From: an uncultured Pseudomonadota bacterium
Lineage (GTDB): Bacteria > Pseudomonadota > Gammaproteobacteria > Burkholderiales > SG8-39
Length of the DNA stretch: 6,058 bases
Assembly (NCBI GenBank): GCA_903895005.1
Contig: CAITSH010000237.1
Location: forward strand, 1-6,058
Direction: 5' to 3'
Shown: positions 1 through 5,884 of the stretch, piece by piece
Numbering within the stretch: position 1 is the stretch's first letter
Layout of the letters: each line of letters starts with the position of its first letter
Notes under the pieces: model-generated
Told to the model about the DNA's origin: nothing
Databases searched by the model: none
What the model saw: the letters and a program-made list of their open reading frames with translations, nothing else
Program-made: the position numbers and the translations under genes

Positions 1-531
1 GACCTTCCAGGTCATCAGCAACAAAGGCAGGTTCCAGGGTGAAATAACCGCGATCACGCCTTTGGGCACGCGAATCGCGTAGTTGAGCGCCCCCTTGCCG
101 TCGGGCGTGGACATCTGGAATGACTCTGTGGGTACGTTCTTAACCACATCGGCAAAAATCTTGAAATTGGCCGCGCCGCGCGGAATATCGATGTGTTTGG
201 CGAGGCTGTGTGGCTTGCCGGTGTCGGCCACCTCGGCTTCGAGAAATTCTTCGAATCGACGGCTGATTTCATTCGCCACCGCATAGAGGAGTTCGGTGCG
301 ATCGGCCATTTCCATTTTGCCCCACGGACCGTTAAGCGCGGCGCGCGCCGCCTTCACCGCGGCGTCCACCTCGCCCAGACCGGCTTCCGATACCATGCTG
401 ACCAGCCGGCCGTCGGCCGGAGAGCGGTTTTCGAAGGTTTTCCCCTGCTTTGCTGTTACGTATTCGCCGTTGATGAAGTTAAGAGTGTGGTGCACTTGCT
501 GGCCGGCGGGCATGTCTGCGGGCTTGTTCAT
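1..531 (-). CDS. 2-hydroxymuconic semialdehyde dehydrogenase-like aldehyde dehydrogenase, partial (N-terminal 177 residues)
   Basis: NAD-dependent aldehyde dehydrogenase of the DmpC/XylG/AmnC type, which oxidises the ring-cleavage product 2-hydroxymuconic semialdehyde to 4-oxalocrotonate in the cytoplasm. The reading frame is open to the left edge, so the C-terminal two thirds, including the catalytic Cys and Glu, are not visible. Seen: the N-terminal NFINGEYV strand, DTGKP near residue 104, the segment HIDIPRGAANFKIFAD (113-128), KNVPTESF (131-138), and SPWNLPLLLMTWK (164-176), whose Asn167 is the oxyanion Asn of the superfamily. From memory, these segments match DmpC/XylG much better than HpaE. 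An in-frame ATG also lies at 537, but AGGAG at 540-544 is only 2 nt from it and 8 nt from the ATG at 531, so 531 is preferred. It lies 83 bp downstream of the dioxygenase gene, probably in the same transcript. Class is certain; the exact substrate is inferred. Confidence 0.9.
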   Translation of the reverse strand, partial: MNKPADMPAGQQVHHTLNFINGEYVTAKQGKTFENRSPADGRLVSMVSEAGLGEVDAAVKAARAALNGPWGKMEMADRTELLYAVANEISRRFEEFLEAEVADTGKPHSLAKHIDIPRGAANFKIFADVVKNVPTESFQMSTPDGKGALNYAIRVPKGVIAVISPWNLPLLLMTWKV

Positions 532-539
532 TGTCATTA

Positions 540-544
540 CTCCT
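540..544 (-). promoter_or_regulatory. Shine-Dalgarno site choosing the dehydrogenase start
   Basis: AGGAG on the minus strand. It is 8 nt from the ATG at 531 but 2 nt from the in-frame ATG at 537, so it favours the shorter protein. The rest of the gap between the two leftward genes (545-614) shows no convincing promoter or terminator. Confidence 0.6.
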
Positions 545-614
545 TTGCATTATCGGTTGTAGCCTGCGCTTCATGTTGCGTCTGAGCGCTTTGGATGATT
601 GAAACGCGCGCGAC

Positions 615-1451
615 TCAGTGCGCGGTCGGTAGTACCGCGACATTCACATTGCCGCTCCCCGAGGACTGGGCGTAGTCGCCGTATTGTTTTCCGGACAAGG
701 GCCCGTAATCAGCGCGCATCGCCTCGAGACTACCAAGCAGGGTTGCGATCACGCGCCCGCCCATTTCGGCGGCAGTCGCCTGACTGTATTCGGCAAAATC
801 CCCGGTCAGCCCGTCGATGTCACCGGACACCAGGCCGGCAATGAAATTGCGGTCAAGTGCAAGACGCTCGTCGGTCGGCCACAGATGCGGCCCGCGCACG
901 ATTTTGTGGGTCAGCGCGCTGCTCGCAAGAAACACCACGCGCCGCCCCGATTTTTTTGCAACCTGGTGAATAAGGCGTCCCACCTTCATGTTTTCGGCGT
1001 GATCCGCAGCCAGGCACGTCGGCAGTTCGATCAGCGGTATTCCAGACTGCGGGTCCAGATAGGTCATCGGCACCCAGCACGCATAGTCCCAAGTTCGGTG
1101 TGCGTTATCGGTTGTAAATGCGGGCATGGTCTCGGCTTTCATAGCCTCTGCGAGCGCCGCAGCAAATTCCGGGTCGCCTTTGCGTTCGTAAGGAAGGCCA
1201 GGAATCAGGTCCGGCGCCTCGTCGGCGACGCAATAGCCCTTGTGCAGGGAATGCGACGTCACGTACCAGTTGAAGCTCGACACCCAGTGCGCGGACTGCA
1301 ACACAAACAGATCGGGTTTCAGGTTGCGAAGTACCCCACCCATCGCCTTGGATCCGCCGATGAGCCCGCGCTGAAAATCAGGCGCCTTGTCCTCGATACC
1401 CATTCGTGGAACGTGGGCGGTGACCGCCGCCGCGATAATGCCTCCAGCCAT
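615..1451 (-). CDS. Class III extradiol ring-cleavage dioxygenase (LigB superfamily, HpaD-like)
   Basis: Predicted cytoplasmic non-haem Fe(II) enzyme that opens a catecholic ring next to the hydroxyls, using O2. Seen in the 278-residue protein: His13 in TAHVPRM and His55 in QSAHWVSS, at the positions of the two metal-binding His; Glu229 in ATAAEMGGRV, matching the third ligand; and His182 in ASSALTHK, matching the catalytic acid/base His of the LSH motif. The ending SSGSGNVNVAVLP closely resembles the end of homoprotocatechuate 2,3-dioxygenase HpaD as I remember it, and the length is usual for that single-subunit branch. GAGGAG at 1457-1462 lies 5 nt before the ATG. The semialdehyde dehydrogenase gene follows, so the ring substrate is probably one whose product reaches 2-hydroxymuconic semialdehyde, not homoprotocatechuate itself. 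Other substrates, such as aminophenols or gallate-like compounds, cannot be excluded. Confidence 0.88.
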   Translation of the reverse strand: MAGGIIAAAVTAHVPRMGIEDKAPDFQRGLIGGSKAMGGVLRNLKPDLFVLQSAHWVSSFNWYVTSHSLHKGYCVADEAPDLIPGLPYERKGDPEFAAALAEAMKAETMPAFTTDNAHRTWDYACWVPMTYLDPQSGIPLIELPTCLAADHAENMKVGRLIHQVAKKSGRRVVFLASSALTHKIVRGPHLWPTDERLALDRNFIAGLVSGDIDGLTGDFAEYSQATAAEMGGRVIATLLGSLEAMRADYGPLSGKQYGDYAQSSGSGNVNVAVLPTAH

Positions 1452-1516
1452 GCCATCTCCTCTTCGCGACGCGGGCGGAAAGACCCGGTGCGGCGCGCTT
1501 TACGAAAAATAAAACG

Positions 1517-1524
1517 ATTATAAT
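1517..1524. promoter_or_regulatory. Symmetric -10 element (ATTATAAT) in divergent region
   Basis: The 8-mer is its own reverse complement, so a perfect TATAAT occurs on the minus strand (1517-1522) and on the plus strand (1519-1524). The leftward copy would start the dioxygenase mRNA near 1510, giving a leader of about 60 nt. The rightward copy would give the Bug gene a leader of about 140 nt. Neither side has a good -35 box at 16-18 bp: TTGCTT lies 14 bp upstream on the minus side and TTTACG 14 bp upstream on the plus side. This suggests activator dependence. The core stands out as AT-rich against GC-rich surroundings. Use in either direction is inferred. Confidence 0.4.
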
Positions 1525-1575
1525 TCCTTCCTGTCCAAGCAAGATGATCATTCCGGGCGACCCATCGCAATCCCA

Positions 1576-1590
1576 TTCCGGGTTCGGGAA
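1576..1590. promoter_or_regulatory. Possible LysR-type operator (TTCC-N7-GGAA)
   Basis: An interrupted palindrome that contains T-N11-A (1577 and 1589), the pattern of LysR-type regulator boxes. Its centre is about 73 bp upstream of the leftward start predicted from the -10 at 1517-1522, near where such regulators bind. The 9-mer CATTCCGGG, which overlaps the left arm, also occurs at 1549-1557, 25 bp from the copy at 1574-1582. The arms are only 4 bp, so chance is a real alternative, and no regulator gene is in view. Confidence 0.22.
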
Positions 1591-1669
1591 CGGCGCCATA
1601 AGCAAACGAAGCGGTCACCACGCGCAGGCTGCACAAGACAGCTGCGGAGTTCCCACAAGGAGATAGGCA

Positions 1670-2668
1670 ATGCACAAAGCGCTTTTACGCACCTTCGCCG
1701 CCGCCGGCCTGACGCTGACTCTGGCAATGGCCCTGGTCTATTCGCAAGCGAGTTTTGCGCAGGGTGCACGCAATTACCCGGACAAGCCCGTTCGGATCAT
1801 CGTCGGCTACTCGCCAGGCGGCCTCCCCGACACCATTGCGCGCATCATTGCCCAAAGGCTTGGCGAAGTCTGGAAACAGCAAATCATCGTCGACAACCGC
1901 CCGGGCGCGAACGGACTTGTCGGGGCGGAAGTCGTGGTCCGTTCGGTACCGGACGGCTACACGCTGCTGGTCACGGATAATTCCACCCACGCCATCCATC
2001 CCTTCCTTTACGCCAAGATGCCCTTTGATCCGATGAAGGAACTGATCCCCGTGTCGATGACGGCGCGCGCGCCCTTGTACCTCGCCACGCACCCCTCGTT
2101 CCCGGCCAATAACATGCAGGAACTGATCGCGCTCGCAAAGGCTAGCCCGGGCAAGTATTCCTACGGCTCGTCGGGTATCGGCAGCACACACCAACTGGCG
2201 ATGGAGTTTCTAAAGTCGTCTCTGGGTCTGGACATCGTGCACGTTCCCTACAAGGGCACCGGGCAAAGCGTGCCCGCCCTGGTTGGCGGACAGGTGCAGA
2301 TGGCGTTCTCTGGGTACACGTCCCTCTCGGCGCAGGTCAAGGACGGTCGCGTGAAACTGCTCGCGATCAATTCACTCAAGCGCTCGCCAACGACGCCAAA
2401 CGTTCCGGCCATCGCCGAAATGATCCCCGGATTCGATTTTGCCCCGACCTTCGGGTTTTTTGCGCCCGCCGGAATGCCAAGGGAGATTGCCGCGAAAATC
2501 GCCTCCGATGTGGCCGATGCACTCAAGGCAACGGAGGTCGCAACGCGCTTTGCCAACCTGGACATCATCCCCATCGGTGCGTCCGGAGAGGAGTTTTCCG
2601 CATCGCTCAAGGCTGATGCAGAGCGCTACTCCAGGGCCGTCAAAATTTCGGGAGCCAAAGCCGAGTAA
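1670..2668 (+). CDS. Bug-family (TctC-type) periplasmic solute-binding protein, first copy
   Basis: Secreted binding protein of the Bordetella-uptake-gene family, whose members capture carboxylates (citrate, aromatic acids, nicotinate and others) for tripartite tricarboxylate transporters or for sensing. Seen in the 332 residues: a Sec signal peptide with Lys3 and Arg7, a hydrophobic core and probable cleavage after ASFA (30/31); then the family's ordered motifs YPDKPVRIIVGYSPGG (36-51) with Asp54 in the ligand-loop region, VDNRPGANG (74-82), PDGYTLL (94-100), MPFDP (117-121), GSTHQLAMEF (171-180), VHVPYKG (190-196) and FFAPAGMP (263-270). Length is normal. AAGGAG at 1657-1662 sits 7 nt before the ATG, a good start. 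The gene is alone on its strand, divergent from the dioxygenase and convergent with the decarboxylase-like gene. No TctA/TctB genes are nearby, so it is an orphan Bug. The family is clear; the ligand is unknown, though the context suggests an aromatic acid. Confidence 0.93.
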   Translation: MHKALLRTFAAAGLTLTLAMALVYSQASFAQGARNYPDKPVRIIVGYSPGGLPDTIARIIAQRLGEVWKQQIIVDNRPGANGLVGAEVVVRSVPDGYTLLVTDNSTHAIHPFLYAKMPFDPMKELIPVSMTARAPLYLATHPSFPANNMQELIALAKASPGKYSYGSSGIGSTHQLAMEFLKSSLGLDIVHVPYKGTGQSVPALVGGQVQMAFSGYTSLSAQVKDGRVKLLAINSLKRSPTTPNVPAIAEMIPGFDFAPTFGFFAPAGMPREIAAKIASDVADALKATEVATRFANLDIIPIGASGEEFSASLKADAERYSRAVKISGAKAE

Positions 2669-2669
2669 C

Positions 2670-2683
2670 TCCGCACAGGCGGA
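2670..2683. terminator. Weak hairpin between convergent genes
   Basis: TCCGC and GCGGA pair around a 4-nt loop in the 30-bp gap between the stop codons of two convergent genes. The stem is only 5 bp and no T-run follows directly on either strand; TTTT occurs 10 nt further on the plus strand. It may act as a poor bidirectional terminator, or be chance. Confidence 0.2.
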
Positions 2684-2698
2684 ATTACCCGGTTTTAA

Positions 2699-3421
2699 TC
2701 AACCTGCCGCGAGTTGGGCCTTGAGTTGTGCCATCGCACGGGCACGCCACAGGGGCCAAGCGCGCTTGTAATCCTGAACCGGCACCGACGCCTGCACCTC
2801 TTCATCGTCAAAATACGTGATCTTGCCGCCGGGACCGGCGATCATCATCGCCTGAGCCTGCATTTTCGCGCTCATTTCAAGATAGACACTGCGCCCCACC
2901 GCACGCGGAAGGTTCTCACCGACGACCACCGCGCCATGCCCGCGCATCAGTGCGGCCGGCGCTCCGCCCAGCGATTTGGCCAGGGCGTGTCCCAGGTAAG
3001 GCGTCTTCACGAGCATGTCCGAGCCTTTCTGGGCATCGCGGATTTCAAAATTCGGCAGTCCCTCGCCGACGAAGGCCGCCATGTGAAACACCGGGCGCAT
3101 CGGCACCTGCGTGATGCTGAACGGGACGACTGAAGGCGAATGGTTGTGCACCACCGCGTTGATTTCTGGCCGCGCCTTGAACACCTCGCCGTGGATGAAA
3201 CGCTCCCGTACCGACTCACGCCCGCGCGCGTCGATCGGATTGCTGTCAAGGTCGTATTCCATCAAATCATCTTCAGTCACCAGTTCGGGGGCGAGAGACC
3301 GTGAAAGCCAGTAACGGTTGGGGTCCGTTTCAGAACGCACGCTGACGTGGCCGTAGCCGTCAATGACACCGTGCTCGGCGAGAATGCGATATGCGGCAAC
3401 CAGATCTTCCTTGAGGCTCAT
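2699..3421 (-). CDS. Class II aldolase/adducin-fold protein, probable carboxy-hydroxymuconic semialdehyde decarboxylase
   Basis: Zinc-type class II aldolase fold (AraD/FucA superfamily), 240 residues, cytoplasmic. Seen: GYGHVSVR (22-29), the fold's N-terminal glycine/His/Ser phosphate or carboxylate loop; IHGEVFKARPE (76-86) with the likely catalytic Glu79; HNHSP (92-96), giving metal ligands His92 and His94; and MRGHGAVVVGE (159-169), giving the third ligand His162. The segment RYWLSRSLAPELVTEDDLMEYD is of the kind found in proteins annotated as HCOMODA or 2-hydroxy-3-carboxymuconic semialdehyde decarboxylase (CmtD-like), from memory. Such an enzyme would remove CO2 from a carboxylated ring-cleavage product and hand 2-hydroxymuconic semialdehyde to the dehydrogenase encoded at the left edge. 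AAAGGA at 3430-3435 lies 8 nt before the ATG. It follows the second Bug gene by 47 bp on the same strand, probably one operon. A sugar-acid or other retro-aldol role remains possible. Confidence 0.82.
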   Translation of the reverse strand: MSLKEDLVAAYRILAEHGVIDGYGHVSVRSETDPNRYWLSRSLAPELVTEDDLMEYDLDSNPIDARGRESVRERFIHGEVFKARPEINAVVHNHSPSVVPFSITQVPMRPVFHMAAFVGEGLPNFEIRDAQKGSDMLVKTPYLGHALAKSLGGAPAALMRGHGAVVVGENLPRAVGRSVYLEMSAKMQAQAMMIAGPGGKITYFDDEEVQASVPVQDYKRAWPLWRARAMAQLKAQLAAG

Positions 3422-3468
3422 GCTTTCTATCCTTTGACTATGTGATGGCGTTGGTGAATGTATCGATT

Positions 3469-4455
3469 TCAGTCGGACTTGATGCCGGCGGCTTTGACCA
3501 CCCCCGCCCAGCGAGGCAGTTCGCGTTTGACGAGATCCGCGAGCCGCACCGGCGGCCCGCCGGCGGGGTTCAGACCCTGCTTTGCAAATTGCTCACGGAT
3601 CTCCGGGCGAAGCAGCAGTGTGTTCAATTCGGTATTGAGCCTGGCGACAATTTCTGCGGGCGTCCCCGCCGGCGCGAACATGCCGTACCAGGTTTCGACC
3701 ACGAGCTCGGGAAACCCCGATTCCTTTAGCGTCGGGGCGCCTGGAAACGCGGCGGAACGCTCCGCCCCCATCACGGCAAGCACGCGCAGCCGCCCACTTT
3801 GCACGTGCGGAACGGCGGTCTGAATGGCCACTACGCTCGCCTGCACCTGACCGCCGACTAGGTCGGCAATCGCTCCGGCCGCCCCCTTGTAGGGAACGTG
3901 GACGATGTCAATATGGGCCTCTTGCTTGAACAATTCCATTGCGAGGTGCTGCAGGCCGCCGTTGCCCGGCGACGCGTAATTGAGCTTGCCCGGCTGGCCT
4001 TTGGCGAGATCTATGAACTCGCGAATCGTTTTCGCCGGTAAATCAGCCGGCACCAGCAGGGCCATACCGCTGGTGGCGAGGATCCCTACCGGAGCGAAAC
4101 TTTTCACCGGGTCAAAGGGAAGCCTGGTGTTGAGCGCCGGGTTGGTGCCGAACGACGTGGCCACGCAAAGGAGCGTATAACCGTCCGGCTGCGCCTTGGC
4201 TACCAACTCGGCACCAATGTTTCCTGTTGCCCCGGCACGGTTGTCGGTGATCACCGGAACCTTCCACGCCTCCGACAATCTGGGGCCGAGCGTGCGCGCC
4301 AGGATATCCGCGCCGGTGCCGGGCGAATAAGGCACAACCACCTGCAAAGCACGGGACGGATACGGTGACTGCGCGCCGGCCGGGAGTGCAATCAACGCCA
4401 ATGCCAAAAGAACCAGGCCGCAGGCGCGGCGTGGAACAGCCAGGTCAAGTTCCAA
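3469..4455 (-). CDS. Bug-family (TctC-type) periplasmic solute-binding protein, second copy, TTG start
   Basis: A second, clearly different Bug protein of 328 residues. Seen: an n-region with Arg9-Arg10, hydrophobic core 13-26 and probable signal cleavage after PAGA (28/29); then YPSRALQVVVPYSPGTGAD (32-50), TDNRAGATGN (70-79), PDGYTLL (90-96), LPFDP (112-116), GGLQHLAMELF (166-176), VHVPYKGAAG (185-194) and MFAPAGTP (259-266). No ATG fits: the first in-frame start after the upstream TAA is a TTG at 4455, with GGAGGA 9 nt upstream; the two nearby ATGs belong to another frame. A small indel near the N-terminus is an alternative explanation. The gene probably leads a two-gene operon with the decarboxylase-like gene, suggesting that its ligand is a substrate or precursor for that enzyme (inference). 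It is divergent from the ABC binding-protein gene, and no TctA/TctB is in view. Family is certain; ligand unknown. Confidence 0.92.
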   Translation of the reverse strand: MELDLAVPRRACGLVLLALALIALPAGAQSPYPSRALQVVVPYSPGTGADILARTLGPRLSEAWKVPVITDNRAGATGNIGAELVAKAQPDGYTLLCVATSFGTNPALNTRLPFDPVKSFAPVGILATSGMALLVPADLPAKTIREFIDLAKGQPGKLNYASPGNGGLQHLAMELFKQEAHIDIVHVPYKGAAGAIADLVGGQVQASVVAIQTAVPHVQSGRLRVLAVMGAERSAAFPGAPTLKESGFPELVVETWYGMFAPAGTPAEIVARLNTELNTLLLRPEIREQFAKQGLNPAGGPPVRLADLVKRELPRWAGVVKAAGIKSD

Positions 4456-4464
4456 TCGGGGACA

Positions 4465-4470
4465 TCCTCC
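4465..4470 (-). promoter_or_regulatory. Shine-Dalgarno supporting the TTG start
   Basis: GGAGGA on the minus strand, 9 nt before the TTG at 4455. It overlaps the ATG at 4465, which reads a different frame and meets a stop after seven codons, so that ATG is not the start of the Bug gene. Confidence 0.55.
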
Positions 4471-4493
4471 GGGACATTTTTAACTGTTGCGTC

Positions 4494-4534
4494 GCGGCTT
4501 GTGGCGCCGCTTATGTGAGTGGCTATACTATAAT
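4494..4534. promoter_or_regulatory. Divergent promoter region with overlapping -10 boxes
   Basis: On the plus strand TATACT (4524-4529) runs directly into TATAAT (4529-4534). The complement holds TATAGT (4527-4532) for leftward transcription, so the -10 boxes of the ABC binding-protein gene and of the second Bug operon may overlap. The plus-side -35 is poor: TTGTGG at 4499-4504 is 19 bp from TATACT. An inverted repeat GCGGC-N7-GCCGC (4494-4510) covers the place where the plus -35 should be and could be an operator. Predicted leaders are about 65-70 nt in each direction. The assignment rests on pattern only. Confidence 0.4.
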
Positions 4535-4562
4535 GGATGTTTGGTAGACTACGAAGTTACCC

Positions 4563-4577
4563 ACGGCAAAACGCCGT
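4563..4577 (+). other. Small hairpin in the leader of the ABC binding-protein mRNA
   Basis: ACGGC and GCCGT pair around a 5-nt AAAAC loop, 16 nt upstream of the AGGAGG ribosome binding site. It could stabilise the 5' end of the mRNA or do nothing; the stem has only 5 bp and no known riboswitch is recognised. Confidence 0.25.
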
Positions 4578-4593
4578 CGGGTCATCCAACAGC

Positions 4594-4599
4594 AGGAGG
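4594..4599 (+). promoter_or_regulatory. Shine-Dalgarno fixing the ABC binding-protein start
   Basis: Consensus AGGAGG, 7 nt before the ATG at 4607. It sets the start 40 codons inside a longer open frame that begins at 4487; that upstream stretch overlaps the predicted promoter and is not coding. Confidence 0.8.
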
Positions 4600-4606
4600 A
4601 GATCAC

Positions 4607-5806
4607 ATGAATTTCAAAGCTTCGGTTTGCGCCGGCCTGGTCGCTGCGGCCATGGGTTTCGGTTTCGCGACGCCCGCATCCGCGGACACCATCAAGATCG
4701 GATTCATCAGTTCGTATAGCGGCGCAGCGGCTGCCCAGGGCGACCAGCTCGACAAGGGCGTCAAGCTCTACATGAAGCTCAACGGCGATAAACTGCCAGC
4801 GGGAACCAAGGTCGAGGTGATCACCCGCGACGACACGGGCCCGAACCCGGACGTCGCCAAGCGCGTCGCCCAGGAGCTGATCGTGCGCGACAAGGTCAAT
4901 ATCCTCACCGGATTCGTCTGGACGCCCAACATGGCTGCGATCGTGCCGCTGACGATCGAGGCGAAAATCCCTTATGTCAGCATGAACGCCGCAGGCGCCA
5001 AGCTGACGCTCGCCTCCCCGTACATGACGCGCGTCTCCTTCACGCTGTGCCAGTCGGCCTACCCGCTGGGCATGTGGGCGGCGAAAAAATACAAGACCGC
5101 CTACACCGCGGTGTCTGATTTCGCGCCCGGTTTTGAAGCAGAGGAATGTTTCTCAAAGGGCTTCAAGGAAGCCGGCGGCAATATCGTCGGCAGCGTGCGC
5201 GTGCCGCTCGCCAACCCCGACTTTGTGCCCTTCATGCAGCGCATCAAGGATGCAAAACCCGAAGTCATCTTCGGCTTTAATCCGGCCGGCAAGGCTGCGA
5301 CGGCGATGATGAAGGCCTACAGCGATCTTGGCCTGCCCAAGGCCGGCGTCAAATACATCGGCACCGGTGACATCGTGACCGACGAAGAGCTGCAAGGCAT
5401 GGGCGACGTGGCGCTGGGCGTAACGACAATCCACCACTACTCGGCCTCCTCCGACCGTCCGGCCAACAAGGCTTTTGTCGCGGCGTACAAAAAGGAATAC
5501 GGCGAGGCCCTTTATCCGGGCTTCATGGTGGTTGCTGCATGGGATGCGATGGAAGCGATTTTCGCGGCAATCCGCGCCCAGGGCGGCAAGCTCGAGGCGG
5601 ACAAGGCAATGGAGTTCTTCAAGACCTACAAGAGCACCACCAGCCCGCGCGGCAACTTCTCGATCGACCCCGAGACGCGTGACATCATCAATCCCGAATA
5701 CCTGCGTGAAGTCCGCAAGGTCGGTGGCAAGCTTGCCAACGTCGAGATTGAGACCATCAGCACCGGCATCAAGGATCCGCTGAAGGAATTCGACAAGAAG
5801 AAGTAA
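4607..5806 (+). CDS. ABC transporter substrate-binding protein, LivJ/LivK type (branched-chain amino acid/aromatic acid class)
   Basis: Periplasmic type I binding protein of a HAAT-family ABC importer, 399 residues. Seen: signal peptide with Lys4, a short hydrophobic core and cleavage after ASA (26/27); mature start DTIKIGFISSYSG; AAQGDQLDKGVKLY (42-55); DDTGPNPDVAKRVAQELI (75-92); NILTGFVWTPNMAAIVPL (98-115); IPYVSMNAAG (121-130), the hinge-side ligand segment; CFSKGFKEAGGNIVG (181-195); and the C-lobe stretch AYKKEYGEALYPGF (293-306). Cys148 and Cys181 are the only cysteines after the signal peptide and could form a disulphide. Length fits the family. A consensus AGGAGG precedes the ATG, and a livH-type permease gene follows after a terminator. 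Relatives bind amino acids, but many near degradation clusters bind aromatic acids such as coumarate or benzoate derivatives; that is the likely role here. It is divergent from the Bug/decarboxylase operon. Confidence 0.93.
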   Translation: MNFKASVCAGLVAAAMGFGFATPASADTIKIGFISSYSGAAAAQGDQLDKGVKLYMKLNGDKLPAGTKVEVITRDDTGPNPDVAKRVAQELIVRDKVNILTGFVWTPNMAAIVPLTIEAKIPYVSMNAAGAKLTLASPYMTRVSFTLCQSAYPLGMWAAKKYKTAYTAVSDFAPGFEAEECFSKGFKEAGGNIVGSVRVPLANPDFVPFMQRIKDAKPEVIFGFNPAGKAATAMMKAYSDLGLPKAGVKYIGTGDIVTDEELQGMGDVALGVTTIHHYSASSDRPANKAFVAAYKKEYGEALYPGFMVVAAWDAMEAIFAAIRAQGGKLEADKAMEFFKTYKSTTSPRGNFSIDPETRDIINPEYLREVRKVGGKLANVEIETISTGIKDPLKEFDKKK

Positions 5807-5817
5807 GCATCGAATCG

Positions 5818-5854
5818 AGCCCCCGCGCCATACACGGCCGCGGGGGCTTTTTTT
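5818..5854 (+). terminator. Strong intrinsic terminator between binding protein and permease
   Basis: A perfect 10-bp GC-rich stem (5818-5827 with 5839-5848) with an 11-nt loop is followed by seven T residues (5848-5854). It begins 12 nt after the binding-protein stop codon and ends 30 nt before the permease ATG. It probably stops most transcripts, so the binding protein would be made in excess over the membrane components. Confidence 0.9.
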
Positions 5855-5884
5855 GTCCGGACGCAGCGCCCGAAAAAAACCCGC

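Noticed and set aside
550..1116. 12-base direct repeat TTATCGGTTGTA at 550-561 and 1105-1116
   Set aside because: About one such match is expected by chance in a 6-kb window, and one copy lies inside the dioxygenase coding sequence.
615..1451. Calling the dioxygenase hpaD (homoprotocatechuate 2,3-dioxygenase)
   Set aside because: The protein is HpaD-like, but its partner dehydrogenase resembles DmpC/XylG rather than HpaE, and no other homoprotocatechuate gene is in view, so a substrate-specific name is not supported.
684..1523. Long plus-strand open frame (279 codons) opposite the dioxygenase gene
   Set aside because: It mirrors the codon structure of the dioxygenase gene, its translation has no recognisable domain and is rich in Arg/His, and the minus-strand frame has intact metal-binding residues and a good ribosome binding site.
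1685..2194. Minus-strand open frame of 169 codons inside the first Bug gene
   Set aside because: It is a shadow in GC-rich coding DNA; the plus-strand frame has a signal peptide and all Bug motifs.
4543..4561. GGTA-N11-TACC inverted repeat upstream of the ABC binding-protein gene
   Set aside because: The arms are only 4 bp and the inner bases show no further symmetry; likely chance.
4487..4606. 40-codon N-terminal extension of the ABC binding protein
   Set aside because: It overlaps the promoter-like elements and would bury the signal peptide inside the protein. The ATG at 4607 has a consensus ribosome binding site and a normal signal peptide directly after it.
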